A stretch of DNA of 64,000 bases from Microbacterium murale (lineage in GTDB: Bacteria > Actinomycetota > Actinomycetes > Actinomycetales > Microbacteriaceae): the NCBI RefSeq assembly GCF_030815955.1, contig NZ_JAUSXK010000001.1, positions 1,984,001-2,048,000 of the forward strand, given 5' to 3'. Shown one piece after another: positions 8,749-18,647 of this stretch (position 1 is the first letter of the stretch; each line of letters starts with the position of its first letter). The notes beneath the pieces are model-generated. The model had not been told where the DNA came from and ran no database searches. It saw only the letters and a program-made list of their open reading frames with translations. A program made the position numbers and the translations under genes.

Positions 8749-10950
8749 TCAGCTGGTGCTGGTTTCGACCTCCTCAAGAAGGGGAAGGCGCAGGTCCGCT
8801 TCGTGAGCGGCGACAATGACGCGCAGCCAAGGGCGTTTCGCGTCCACGGCACGCACGGCGTCCGCGGGGAGAGTCAGATCGAGGGCGAGGTGCTCGCCGG
8901 GTGCGAGTACGGCGCGCAGCACGCCGACCAGTTCCTGCCGACGCGGCAGCACGGTCCCGCCCCAACGCCGGATGAAGACCGGATGCACGGCAGTGGTGGC
9001 CGAATCGTGCGGACTATGCACATCCACGGTCACCCGCACGCCCTCGTCTTCCGGCGTCACGGTCAAAGAGTTCACGTCCGGATCGAGGAAGCCTCGACCG
9101 GAACCGAACGGGAACAGCACCGGCTCCATTTGATCGCGGTAGACCGAGGCAGCATCGTGACGGTCGTTGTGATGCAACGGAACGACACCGCTCGAGCGCG
9201 GGGCCGTGAAGGGCAGCCGTCCGGTGGGCGAGCTTTTCCCGAGGAGCACGTCGGCGACGGCGGCACCGCCATGCGGACCGGGGAATCCAGCCCAGACGAT
9301 CGCCATTCCGGCATCCACCAGGGGAGTCAGCACGTGCGGTCGACCGGAGACGACGACGGCGGCGACCGGCACGGTCACCGATTCTGAGACGCGCCGGATG
9401 AGTGCTCTCTGCGCGGGGGGAAGATCGAGATCAGAGAGATCGACGCCCTCCCCGCTCGTCGCGGCGGCGACGGACTGGAGTGCTCCGTTCGCGGCGAAGT
9501 CGTCGCCGTAGGCACGGTGGCTGGTCCCGCCGAGCACGAGGACCAGAGCGTCGGCGCCGTCGGCCAAGTCGATGGCCGCGTCGGCATCGACGGCCACTCG
9601 CACACTCGCGTCAGGGAGCGCGCGCTGCAGAGCGGAGGCGATCCCGGGCGCTGGTACTTCCAGGGGCGCGACGTAGTCGCCCAGCAACGCGGTGTGATCA
9701 TCGGCGTACGGGCCCGCCACGACGATGTTCCGCAGCGCATCGCCGGTCCACGGCAGCGAGCCGCGCTCGAGCAGTACCAGGGAGGCAGCGGCCACGCGCT
9801 GGGAGAGGTCGTCGCCGAGGGTGATGCTCTCGCGCAGATCCACGACCGGTTCAGGCTCCTCCTCTTCGCTCAGAAGCCCGAATCGGGCTTTGAGGGTGAG
9901 GACGCGTCGGCACGCGACATCGACCGCGGCGCGCACAACTGGGTCATCGCTCAGCTGGTCGAGCGTGGCGAAGCCCTCGTCCCACAGCGACAGATCGACT
10001 CCCGACAGCAGTGCGAGGCGTCCCGATTCGCGGATGCTGCCGGTGAGTGCCTCGAGCCGGTCGACGGCGAGGCCGTCGGCCATCACGATGCCGTCGAACC
10101 CCCAGCGGGAGCGCAGCAGATCGTGCAGCAGGTCGCGGTTGGCGCAGCACGGCACGCCGTCGATGTCGTTGTAGGCCGCCATGAAGCCCAGCGCACCGGC
10201 ACGCACGCCCGCTTCGACCATCGGCAGATGCAGTTCTGCGAGGTCGCGCTCGCCGATAAGCGACGACTGCCCGTTCCGGCCGCCCATGGCCTCGCCCTGG
10301 GCCGCGAGGTGCTTGAGCACGACGGCGACGCCGGTTCGACCGACCTCTGCCCGATCGGTGCCCTGCATGCCCTCGACGACCGCCCGCGTCATGACGGATG
10401 CGAGGTACGGATCCTCACCGAAGCACTCCTCGCTGCGTCCCCAGCGTGGGTCGCGCAGCAGATCGAGCGTCGACACAAGGGCGAGGTGCACGCCACTGGC
10501 TCTGAGCTGCGCGGCCACCGCCGCGGAGGATTCCCGAACGAGATCGCGGTCGAAGCTCGCGGCTGCGGCGAGCGGCACCGGCATGATCGATCCGCCGAGC
10601 GCCTGGTGCCCGTGCGGTGCCTCTTCGCTGAGGAGCACGCCGATCCCGCTCGCCCGGCGCACCTCGTCCTGAACGAGTGCGGCGACCTCGGCACGCTCTT
10701 CCGGACGAATTCCGTTCTGCCACGTCCGGCCAGACCAGGCGTCGGCGCGGAAGAGACCGTACAGGGCCCCGAGACCACCCCATCGGTCGACCTCGCGCCG
10801 ACCTTCGTCGCTCAGACGGAAGCCGTCCTTCCAACGTTCGACGGCGCGCCATCCCAGCAGGCGCTGATTGAGCTGACCCACGCGCTGCGTGAAGTCGAGG
10901 CGGTCAAGCGCGCGTTCGACGCGTGCGTCGACATCGGGCTGCTCCGGCAT
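8749..10950 (-). CDS. Glycoside hydrolase family 3 (beta-glucosidase-like)
   Basis: The 733-residue cytoplasmic enzyme has the two-domain GH3 layout plus a C-terminal FN3-like domain. Visible motifs are DPRWGRSEECFGEDP (167-181), the KHLAAQGE segment near 213, and the nucleophile Asp292 in IVMADGLAVD. The NagZ-type His/Asp loop was not seen, so a beta-glucosidase or related retaining exo-activity is more likely than beta-N-acetylglucosaminidase, but substrate cannot be read from sequence. No signal peptide is present, so it would act on imported sugars. Its ATG overlaps the GH5 TGA by one base (TGATG). The role in an N-glycan locus is unclear. Confidence 0.85.
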   Translation of the reverse strand: MPEQPDVDARVERALDRLDFTQRVGQLNQRLLGWRAVERWKDGFRLSDEGRREVDRWGGLGALYGLFRADAWSGRTWQNGIRPEERAEVAALVQDEVRRASGIGVLLSEEAPHGHQALGGSIMPVPLAAAASFDRDLVRESSAAVAAQLRASGVHLALVSTLDLLRDPRWGRSEECFGEDPYLASVMTRAVVEGMQGTDRAEVGRTGVAVVLKHLAAQGEAMGGRNGQSSLIGERDLAELHLPMVEAGVRAGALGFMAAYNDIDGVPCCANRDLLHDLLRSRWGFDGIVMADGLAVDRLEALTGSIRESGRLALLSGVDLSLWDEGFATLDQLSDDPVVRAAVDVACRRVLTLKARFGLLSEEEEPEPVVDLRESITLGDDLSQRVAAASLVLLERGSLPWTGDALRNIVVAGPYADDHTALLGDYVAPLEVPAPGIASALQRALPDASVRVAVDADAAIDLADGADALVLVLGGTSHRAYGDDFAANGALQSVAAATSGEGVDLSDLDLPPAQRALIRRVSESVTVPVAAVVVSGRPHVLTPLVDAGMAIVWAGFPGPHGGAAVADVLLGKSSPTGRLPFTAPRSSGVVPLHHNDRHDAASVYRDQMEPVLFPFGSGRGFLDPDVNSLTVTPEDEGVRVTVDVHSPHDSATTAVHPVFIRRWGGTVLPRRQELVGVLRAVLAPGEHLALDLTLPADAVRAVDAKRPWLRVIVAAHEADLRLPLLEEVETSTS

Positions 10951-12260
10951 CAGAGCGCACCGTCCGTGGCGGCCGGCGGGAACATGTCGGTGTCACTGAC
11001 CGCGCTGTAGAAGCTACGGCCGGTCTCGGGCGCATTCACGATGCGTTCGATTCCGCGGGCGGCTAGCCTGGCGGGCCGTGCGGCGTCGGTCGACGTGACG
11101 AGCGCAGGCCGCAGGCCGTCCGCCGAAAGCCGCATCCAGGTCTCGAACACACCGCCGCCGGGGGAGAGCTCGCGCCGAGCAAGCGGCCTGTCGTCATGAT
11201 CGACGGGCACGACGACGGCCGCCGAGCGAGATGTCGGCGCGGTCTTCCGCTCGCGCAGCTCGGCGGCCAGCTCACCGAAGCGCTGCCCGATCGGCTTCAC
11301 GCCGCCTTCCGGGTCGAGGAGACCGAGGCTGTACTCGAGCTCGGGGAAATCGCCGAGCCGGCGTGAGATGTCGTGCGAACACCACCACGTCACACCCCAC
11401 AGACTGTCGGAGTCGACCGCTGCCCGCACCGTGCCTTCGAGGAAGTCGGGAGCCTCCGTGGCATCGATGTGGTTCATCGGCGCTCCGACCTCCTGCAACC
11501 ACACCGGCCTGTTCGCATCGACCGCGAAGGCTGCGGCGAGCTCGATGAGGTACTCGGCGTGGTGGAGCCCTTGGTGCGACATCGCGCCGTAGCCCTGGGC
11601 GGTTCCGTTGAAGACCCAGGAGTGGATCACGCTCATGTCGCCGAACCGTGCGGTGTGGGCAGGGAGAAAGGCGTGCGTGTCGTCGTACCAGACCGCGTCG
11701 TATTCGGCGTTGAGGCGGAACTGGCCTGGGTCCGACGGGCCAGGCCCATGCATGGCCGCGAGCCAGGCCGTCACGTCATCGGGGGTCGCCGGCATCGGCG
11801 ACGGATGCGACGTCGCCAGGAACTGGTTGACCTCGTTGCCGATCGTGAGACCGAGGAAGTTCGGAAGCTCCCGCAGCGCCCCGTCGAGTGCGTCGACGAG
11901 CTGCATCTGCGCCTGCACGGCATCCGGATCGGTGAACATGTTGCCGGCATGCCAGGAGGTCAACCATGACGGTACGAAGTCAAAGCTCGACAAGTGTCCC
12001 TGCAGCACGTCGACCGCAGCGTCGAGACCGAACTCCGCTGCGTTCTCGACTGCGATCCGCACATCCTCGACAGCCTGGCTACGAATGAGAGTACGGTTCG
12101 GCTGCAGCACAGGCCACAGGGGCAGGATGCGCACGTGGTCGAGACCGATGTTCGCAAGGGCTTCGAAATCCCGGCGTCGCCGGTCGACATCCGGCCGCAT
12201 CCAGTCGTAGAACCAATCCCCGGACGGGGTGTGGTTGGCGCCGAATCTGAGCACGGTCAT
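10950..12260 (-). CDS. GH5-like glycosidase, probable beta-mannosidase
   Basis: The 436-residue product is a TIM-barrel of the GH-A clan: acid/base Glu143 in LTIGNEVNQF and nucleophile Glu257 in VWLQEVGAP. There is no signal peptide, so it works inside the cell. The start is ATG 12260, whose ATGA overlaps the permease stop; the longer frame upstream is only permease sequence in another frame. Some GH5 enzymes (subfamily 18) of bifidobacterial N-glycan loci release the core beta-mannose from Man-GlcNAc. Position beside GH38 and GH85 makes this the leading idea here. The subfamily assignment is an inference from context. Confidence 0.8.
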   Translation of the reverse strand: MTVLRFGANHTPSGDWFYDWMRPDVDRRRRDFEALANIGLDHVRILPLWPVLQPNRTLIRSQAVEDVRIAVENAAEFGLDAAVDVLQGHLSSFDFVPSWLTSWHAGNMFTDPDAVQAQMQLVDALDGALRELPNFLGLTIGNEVNQFLATSHPSPMPATPDDVTAWLAAMHGPGPSDPGQFRLNAEYDAVWYDDTHAFLPAHTARFGDMSVIHSWVFNGTAQGYGAMSHQGLHHAEYLIELAAAFAVDANRPVWLQEVGAPMNHIDATEAPDFLEGTVRAAVDSDSLWGVTWWCSHDISRRLGDFPELEYSLGLLDPEGGVKPIGQRFGELAAELRERKTAPTSRSAAVVVPVDHDDRPLARRELSPGGGVFETWMRLSADGLRPALVTSTDAARPARLAARGIERIVNAPETGRSFYSAVSDTDMFPPAATDGAL

Positions 12261-13144
12261 CCTTTCAATCCGCCCGACTCGAGCCCCTTGAAGAAGAACC
12301 GCTGCAGAGCTGCGAAGAAGACGACGATCGGGATGAGGGCGATGATGGTTCCCGCAGCGATGAGCTGCGGGTCGTCGGTGAACGTGCCGCGCAAGCGATT
12401 CAACCCGACAGTGAGGGTGAAGTTGGTCTCGTCCGAGAGCACGATGAGCGGCCAGAGGAAGTCGTTCCACGATCCGACGAAGGCGAAGATCGCGACCACG
12501 GTGATCACGCCCTTCACCTGAGGGACGGCGATGTGGAAGAACCGCTGCCATGCGTTGGCTCCGTCCACGAGCGCGGCCTGGTCGAGCTCGTCGGGCAGGC
12601 TCGCGAAGGCGTTGCGCATGAGCAGCACGTTCAATGCCGCGATGACAGTCGGCAGCACGACGCCTAGCAGCGTGTTCGTCAGACCGAGCCCGCGTACGAC
12701 GAGGAACTGCGAGATCAGCACGGTCTCGACGGGGATGAGCAATGCCGCCACGATGACGCCGAGGGCGATCCTGCGCCCACGGAAGCGAAGCCGGGCGAGT
12801 GCGTATCCGGCGAGTGTGGCGCCGACGACGTTTCCGACGATGGCCATGAGTGCGACGATGGCGGAGTTCAGCACGTACTGCAGCACCGGGACGCGATCCA
12901 GCACGTCGCTGTAGTTCTGCAGCGTCGGGTCGGACGGCAGAAGCTGTGGCGGGCGGGCGTAGAGATCGTCGGACTCTCCCTTGAAAGACAGGGAGAGCTG
13001 CCAGACCAGGGGCCCTGCGAGCACGACGACCATGAGCGTCAGTGCGACATACCGAGCGATCGTCGCCGGTACGGGCCCGCGACGCGGGCGGCGTGACTTC
13101 TTCGCGTTGCTCGTCGGAGCGGCGTGGTCCTGCAGCGCGGTCAT
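12257..13144 (-). CDS. Carbohydrate ABC transporter permease, MalG-like
   Basis: This 295-residue inner-membrane protein has six hydrophobic segments and the EAA loop that contacts the ATPase (LPDELDQAALVDGANAWQRF near 200). It pairs with the upstream MalF-like permease, overlapping it by ATGA, and with the lipoprotein encoded before that. No ATPase gene is in the locus, which is usual for CUT1 systems that share an MsiK-type ATPase. The predicted cargo is the oligosaccharide cut from N-glycans by the neighbouring enzymes. Confidence 0.92.
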   Translation of the reverse strand: MTALQDHAAPTSNAKKSRRPRRGPVPATIARYVALTLMVVVLAGPLVWQLSLSFKGESDDLYARPPQLLPSDPTLQNYSDVLDRVPVLQYVLNSAIVALMAIVGNVVGATLAGYALARLRFRGRRIALGVIVAALLIPVETVLISQFLVVRGLGLTNTLLGVVLPTVIAALNVLLMRNAFASLPDELDQAALVDGANAWQRFFHIAVPQVKGVITVVAIFAFVGSWNDFLWPLIVLSDETNFTLTVGLNRLRGTFTDDPQLIAAGTIIALIPIVVFFAALQRFFFKGLESGGLKG

Positions 13145-14115
13145 TTCTGCGCCTGCTTCTGCTGCGTGACGAGCTGGAGCACCAGCAGGACGCCCAGGAC
13201 GACGAACATCACGAGGCTGATGGCCGAGGCGTACCCGGTCTGCGCCTGCAGCCCGGTTCCTTCACGTTGAATGAGCATGGTCATGGTGAGTGCCGATCCG
13301 CCGACGCCTCCGGTGCCGCCGGTGAGGACGTACACCTCACCGAAGACACGGAAGGCGGCGACTGAGGAGAGGATGCCGATCAGGCCCATCGTGTTGCGCA
13401 CGCCGGGAACCGTGACGCTGAAGAACGTGCGTATGCGACCGGCGCCGTCCATTGCGGCAGCGTCGTAGAGCGACTGATCGATGTTCGCCAGAGCGGCCAG
13501 GTAGATGACCATGTAATAGCCCATGCCCATCCAGATGGTCACGAACATCGCGGAAAAGATGAGCAGCCAGCGGTCCGTGAGGAAGGGGATCGGGCCGGTG
13601 ATGAGCGACAGCGAGGCGAAGAGCTCGTTGATGAGCCCCCGCCGGTCCAGCAGGTTGGTCCAGATGAGTCCGACGATCACGGGCGACATGATCACCGGAA
13701 GATATGCCGCGGTGCGGAAGAACCCCAGGAAGCGACCGGCACCGGCGACGAGGGTCGCGAGCACGAGGGGCAGGAAGACCATGAACGGGACGACCACGAT
13801 CATGTAGAGCGTCGAATTCAGCAGCGCCGTGCCGAAGCGCGGGTCGGCGAAGAGTCGCTCGAAGTTCGCGAAGCCGATGAAGTCGCCGGGCCGCAGCAGC
13901 AGCGAGTCTGTGAAGGCGAGCTGAATCGTCGAGATGAAAGGGCCGACGATGAAGCAGACGATGACGACGAGAGCGGGCGCGAGAAACAGCCACGGGGTGG
14001 CGAACCATCGGTGAGTGGCCAGCGCCCGACCCCGCGCGGTGGCGTCACGCCGTGCCGTGCGGCGGGAGGATCCGGCCTCCCGCCGCACGAGCGTTTCGGT
14101 GGTGGGCGATGTCAT
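13141..14115 (-). CDS. Carbohydrate ABC transporter permease, MalF-like
   Basis: The 324-residue permease starts at ATG 14115, in an ATGA overlap with the binding-protein gene; the longer frame to 14256 reads through that gene and is rejected. It has a basic cytoplasmic N-terminus (about 35 residues), six membrane segments beginning near WLFLAPALVVI, and the EAA motif (DQSLYDAAAMDGAGRIRTF). Together with the MalG-like partner it forms the CUT1 channel of the mannosidase locus. Confidence 0.92.
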   Translation of the reverse strand: MTSPTTETLVRREAGSSRRTARRDATARGRALATHRWFATPWLFLAPALVVIVCFIVGPFISTIQLAFTDSLLLRPGDFIGFANFERLFADPRFGTALLNSTLYMIVVVPFMVFLPLVLATLVAGAGRFLGFFRTAAYLPVIMSPVIVGLIWTNLLDRRGLINELFASLSLITGPIPFLTDRWLLIFSAMFVTIWMGMGYYMVIYLAALANIDQSLYDAAAMDGAGRIRTFFSVTVPGVRNTMGLIGILSSVAAFRVFGEVYVLTGGTGGVGGSALTMTMLIQREGTGLQAQTGYASAISLVMFVVLGVLLVLQLVTQQKQAQK

Positions 14116-15404
14116 CGCGTCGCGGCCAGCCGTTCGTTCGAGTACTTCACCGATGCGTCGAGCGCTTCCTGCGCGCTCTTCTGACCCAGGACGGCGAGAG
14201 CGATCTCTTCGCGCAGCGTCGCAGCATCCGGACCGCCCGAGAACGCTGCCGGCCACCAGACGACGGCCTCGCGCACCTGCTCGGCAGCGGCGAGGCGCAC
14301 AGCCGTCGCCCCGTCGCCGTCATCCTCGGTGTAGAACGGGTCGTCGAGCGAGCCCTCTGAAGAGGGGAACACCGACGCCGCCTCGGCGAAGGCCAGCTGG
14401 TTCTCCGAGTTGGTGACGTATTTCGCGAATTCACGCGCCAGTTCGACGTTCTCGCTGCCGGCGTTCACGACGAGAGACTCGATGTACATGTTCGGGCTCG
14501 AGTCGTTGATCCGCGGCCCGATGCCGAGCGACTCGAACACCGCGGGAGCGGTGTCCTTGAGGTCGTTGTAGGTGTAGGAGCTACCGGGCAGGTACGCCAG
14601 GCGGCCGGCCTTGAAGTCGTCGACCTCGGCGGTCTGGAGGTTGTTGAGCGATTCCTCGGTCAGGCCGGCATCCGCGTACAGGTCGACGAAGCGCTGGACG
14701 AACTCCACGCCCTTCTCACTGTTGTACGTGAACTCGGTGCCGTCCTCGTTCATGAGCTCGACGCCGTACTCGCCGAAGTTCTCGATCGCCGGCATGCGCG
14801 CGATCATCGCGTCGTCCGGGCAGGATGCCGTGAGCGTCTCGGCCTGAGTGAAGAGGGCATCGTAATCGGTGGGCAGATCGGCCGGGTCGAGCCCGCATTC
14901 CTCGAACAGCGCGGTGTTGAAGAACGACGGTCCGGTGTTCAGGTACCACGGGTAGCCATAGGTGCCGCCGCCGAGTCCGGCGAAGGTCATCGCCTCCCAC
15001 GCCTTGTCGAGGTAGAGGTCCTCGGCCTCGGGGTCGCTTTCGGCGATGTCTTCGAGGATGCCGGCCTGCGCCAGGGTGTAGGCGGCCTCCGGCCCCATAT
15101 CCACGACGTCGGGAAGGTTCCCTGCGGCCGCGTCAGCAGACAGCTTGTCCTGATACCCCTCCGGCGGAGCGTCGACCCATTCGATCGTCGTGCCGGGGTT
15201 GTCTGATTCGAACGCGTCGATCAGGTCCTCGAAGTAGGGGGTGAACTTCTCGTTCTTGAGGTTCCAGGTCTGGAAGGTGATCTCGCCAGACAGTTCACCG
15301 TCGGCGCTGTCAGCGGGGGCGTTGCCTCCTTCGGCGCACCCGGCGAGCAGCAGCGTTCCGGCCGCCAGTGCGGCGGTGAAGGCGACAGGTTTTCTCATCG
15401 TCAT
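14112..15404 (-). CDS. Extracellular sugar-binding lipoprotein of ABC transporter
   Basis: The 430-residue protein begins with a lipoprotein signal peptide ending in LLLAGC, so the mature protein is lipid-anchored outside the membrane. The rest is a periplasmic-binding fold of the CUT1 oligosaccharide class (cluster B). AAAGGA lies six to seven bases before the ATG at 15404, and a second in-frame ATG is two codons in. The gene follows the alpha-mannosidase by 29 bases and precedes both permeases, so it should define the cargo. In bifidobacterial N-glycan loci the equivalent protein binds released N-glycans; similar specificity here is inferred. Confidence 0.9.
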   Translation of the reverse strand: MTMRKPVAFTAALAAGTLLLAGCAEGGNAPADSADGELSGEITFQTWNLKNEKFTPYFEDLIDAFESDNPGTTIEWVDAPPEGYQDKLSADAAAGNLPDVVDMGPEAAYTLAQAGILEDIAESDPEAEDLYLDKAWEAMTFAGLGGGTYGYPWYLNTGPSFFNTALFEECGLDPADLPTDYDALFTQAETLTASCPDDAMIARMPAIENFGEYGVELMNEDGTEFTYNSEKGVEFVQRFVDLYADAGLTEESLNNLQTAEVDDFKAGRLAYLPGSSYTYNDLKDTAPAVFESLGIGPRINDSSPNMYIESLVVNAGSENVELAREFAKYVTNSENQLAFAEAASVFPSSEGSLDDPFYTEDDGDGATAVRLAAAEQVREAVVWWPAAFSGGPDAATLREEIALAVLGQKSAQEALDASVKYSNERLAATR

Positions 15405-15433
15405 TGAAGGTTCCTTTCGAGTGGCCCGCGCTG

Positions 15434-18400
15434 TCAGCGCGCGGGAGTGAGACGGAGAGTGCAGATCTGGTAGGGAGCGAGGTCGACCATCGCGCCGTCG
15501 GCGACGGGAACGTCGCCTGCTGAGCGGAGAGCACGGCGCGGGCCGTCTTCGGGCGCCGGACGCTCGAGCAGGTCGGTCTCGGTGACGGTGTCGTGATGCA
15601 GTCCAGGGTGCGTGGTCAGCCGTGCAGTGGCTCGGGCTCCCTGCGTCTCATACAGGCGCACGATCACGTCTCCGGAGCCGTCCTCGGCCAGCTTGACCCA
15701 GTCGATGACAGCGTGACCCGACAACGGCACCAGGTCGGCGAGCGCAGGCAGTCCCGGCTCGAGACTCTGCGGCAACGCGAACGCACGAGCCGCCTCGAGC
15801 GCGTCGGGGATGGACGCCTGCGGCAGCACAGCCCACGAGAACCGGTGCACTCCCAGATCGGCATCCGGATCAGGGAAGCGGGCGCCGCGCAGCAGGGAGA
15901 GGCGGATGCTGGTACCGGTCCCGGTTTCGTCGATGCGCGCATCTGCTCCGGCGATGGTGGAGGCGATGACCGCGGCTCCGCGATCTGCTTCCGCGACGTG
16001 GACGTATCGCTGCATGGCGGCTTCGAACATGGCCTCATCCGCAGCTGTATTGGCGTGCAATGGCCGTTCGGTGTTGCCGTACTGCGTCTCGAAGCTGGCG
16101 ATCCGGGCGCGCAGGGCGAGAGGCATCGAGACCTTCAGCAGCTGTTCCCTCTCGCGCCAGTCGATCTCGGCGTCCGTCTCGAGCTGACGGGCGCCGGCTC
16201 GGAGCCAGGTGGTCGCTGTGATTCGGGAGTCTCCGAAGGTGCGCACGACGCGAACGCCGGCGTCATCGCCTTCCGTGACCACTTCGAGTTCGGTGAGGTC
16301 CTGCACCGGCCGCGGGTGGCGCAGGACGTGCCTGTCGAGATCCCAGGCGTCCCATCGCACCGGTTCGTCGCGGAACAGGATGAACTCGCCCAGGCTTGCG
16401 CGGGGGGTGACGTACTCGGTGCCGTCCGGGGCTCGCAGCGAGGTCACGTGCCCGGTGGCATCGAACTCCGCCCGCAGCGTTCCGTTGTCGAGCACGATAA
16501 TGTCGCCGTCGCGTGCGATGGCGGTGGCAGCCGCGGACGATGCGTCGGGGGTCGCGATCAGGCCGGCATTCCGAAGCTCTGCGGCCGCGGCCGCGAGGAG
16601 ACGTTCCAGGCGCTGCTCGACGTCGGCGTAGAAGTCGCGCGCCTCACGGTGCACCCAGGCGATCGAGGTGCCGGGCAGGATGTCGTGGAACTGGTGCAGC
16701 AGCACGCCGTGCCAGATCTCCGTAAGCTCCTCACTCGGATAGGCGGCGCCGGCGAGTCTGGATGCAGCGGACCACGCGTGCTCGACCTCACGCAGCAGCG
16801 ATTCGCTGCGGCGGTTGCCGCGCTTCATCGCCTGCTGGGATGTCAGCGAACCGCGGTGCAGCTCGAGATACAGTTCGCCATGCCAGACAGGGCTGACTGC
16901 TGACGTCGAGGGCAGTTCGCGCAACTCGCGCTCGGCGTCGTGGAAGAAGTCCTGCGGTGAACGCGACTCGACCCGCGGTGCGCCCTCCAGGTCGTTGAAC
17001 CGATGCAGTCGCGACGCCATCTCGCGCGTGGGGCCGCCGCCGCCGTCTCCGTAGCCGTACGCGAGCAGTGCGTGGGAGGCGATCGCCTTGTCCTTGAAGT
17101 TCGAGACGGTGTGGGCGAGTTCTTGTCCGGTGACGGATGCCGCGTAGGTGTCGGCGGGCGGGAAGTGCGTGAAGACGCGGGTTCCGTCGATGCCCTCCCA
17201 CCAGAACGAATGATGAGGGAAGACGGTGGTGTCGTTCCACGAGATCTTCTGCGTGAGGAAGACGTCGGAGCCGGAGCGTCGAGCGAGCTGTGGGAGCGCT
17301 CCGCTGTAACCGAACGAGTCCGGCAGCCAGACCTCCCGGCTGTCCAGCCCGAAGCGTTCTGCGAAGTAGGCCTTGCCGAGCATGATCTGCCGCACGAAGG
17401 ACTCACCTGTCGGTATCACGCCGTCGACCTCGACCCACATGCCGCCGACGGGAATGAACCGCCCCTCCGCGACGTAGGCGGCCACGCGCTCGAACAGATC
17501 GGGGGGTAGTGCGTCTCGAGCCAGACGAAGTGCTGTGCCGAGGTCATCGTATAGATGAGGCTCTCGTCGCTGTCGAGCAGGGCGAGGGCGTTCGACACAG
17601 TGCGACCGAGCTTTCGAACGGTTTCGCGCAGAGGCCACAGCCATGCGGAGTCCATGTGGGCGTGGCCCACGGCGGTCACGGTCATCGCACTGGCGTTGGC
17701 CGGCATGGCGAGCAACGGAGCCAGTACAGCACGTGCGTGTTCGGCGGATGCGATCGGGTCGCGTTCGTCGTAGACATCGAGTGCCTCTTCGATGCCGCGA
17801 AGAAGCCGCCAGTAGCGCGGCGAGTCCGCGGCGAGAGTGCGAACGAGTTCGCCGCACACATCGAGATCGAGGGCGAACTCGTAGACCTCGCGTCGGAACA
17901 GTGCGATCTCGGCGCTGCGCAGGACGAACTGTTCGAAGCCCTCGGCACCCTTCTCGCCGTGCTCGGTCGTGACGAAGGGCGGAAGACCGAGAAGCAGCGG
18001 GTTCGCAGCGGCTTCGACGAAGAGGTTCACCGAGCCATCGCTGTCGCACACGCCGGGGCGGGCGCCGCGGCCGCGCAGGCGCACCCAGCGCTGCTTCGGG
18101 TGCAGGCCCTTGACCGGAACGCCGTCGGCGGTGAAGACCAGAGCTTCAGCGTGGCCGCCGACCGAGTGGTCGAACCATCCGAGGTCGAACAACAGCTCGA
18201 CATCGCCCTGCGCGTCTGCTGGGACCTGGCCCTCGATGCGGAACCAACGAGTCGCCCATGCCTCGCCCCAAGGGCTTCCCACCTCGAACGGTGTGTACTC
18301 GGCCGGACTCCGTCCGTCGTCGTGACGGATGCCGATGGCATGCGCCGCCGCGACTGGTTCACCGTCGTCGGCGACGAGCCATGAACTCACACGCACGTCA

Positions 18401-18486
18401 CCGATGCGGTGATGGATCTGAGGATCGATGCGATCGCGCCGAACACGAGTGAGGCGTTCGAGCGTGTCGCGGAGGTGATCGTGCAT
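15434..18486 (-). pseudogene. Alpha-mannosidase, glycoside hydrolase family 38, frameshifted in a G/C homopolymer
   Basis: GH38 enzymes remove alpha-mannose from N-glycans. The first part, from ATG 18486, carries the N-terminal beta-domain and the metal-binding GHAHMDSAWLWPLRE motif, and runs into the conserved segment VWLETHYP. At the six-base run 17501-17506 the frame breaks, and the protein continues in another frame with LFERVAAYVAEGRFIPVGG, the nucleophile Asp in WLPDSFGYSG, and the full C-terminal domains to 15434. Adding one base (or removing two) in that run restores about 1016 residues, the normal length. There is no signal peptide. It is the first gene of the operon and is preceded by a palindrome likely bound by the divergent LacI. 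A sequencing indel is the simplest explanation. Confidence 0.86.
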
Positions 18487-18554
18487 GCCGACCTTTCGTC
18501 GTCGAGGGGCATTTCGCAGACTAATACGTTTGAGTAGATTAGAGCAATAGAGTT

Positions 18555-18566
18555 ACTCAATTGAGT
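18555..18566. promoter_or_regulatory. Candidate LacI operator in the GH38/LacI divergent region
   Basis: A perfect 12-bp palindrome ACTCAATTGAGT sits midway between the divergent alpha-mannosidase and LacI genes. The overlapping GAGTTACTC is also palindromic, and further TTGAGT half-sites lie at about 18530 and 18618. It is a plausible site for autoregulation and control of the mannosidase operon. Confidence 0.5.
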
Positions 18567-18647
18567 TGCAGCATCCGAGTCTGGCCAGATTATCGGCGCC
18601 CGTACTACTGTTGCGATTGAGTACAAAGACCGTGCTCAAGGAGCTAC

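Noticed and set aside
8694..8852. N-terminal extension of the GH85 gene
   Set aside because: It overlaps the GH3 gene and lacks protein-like features; the TTG at 8693 has a good GAGGAG and opens directly on a signal peptide.
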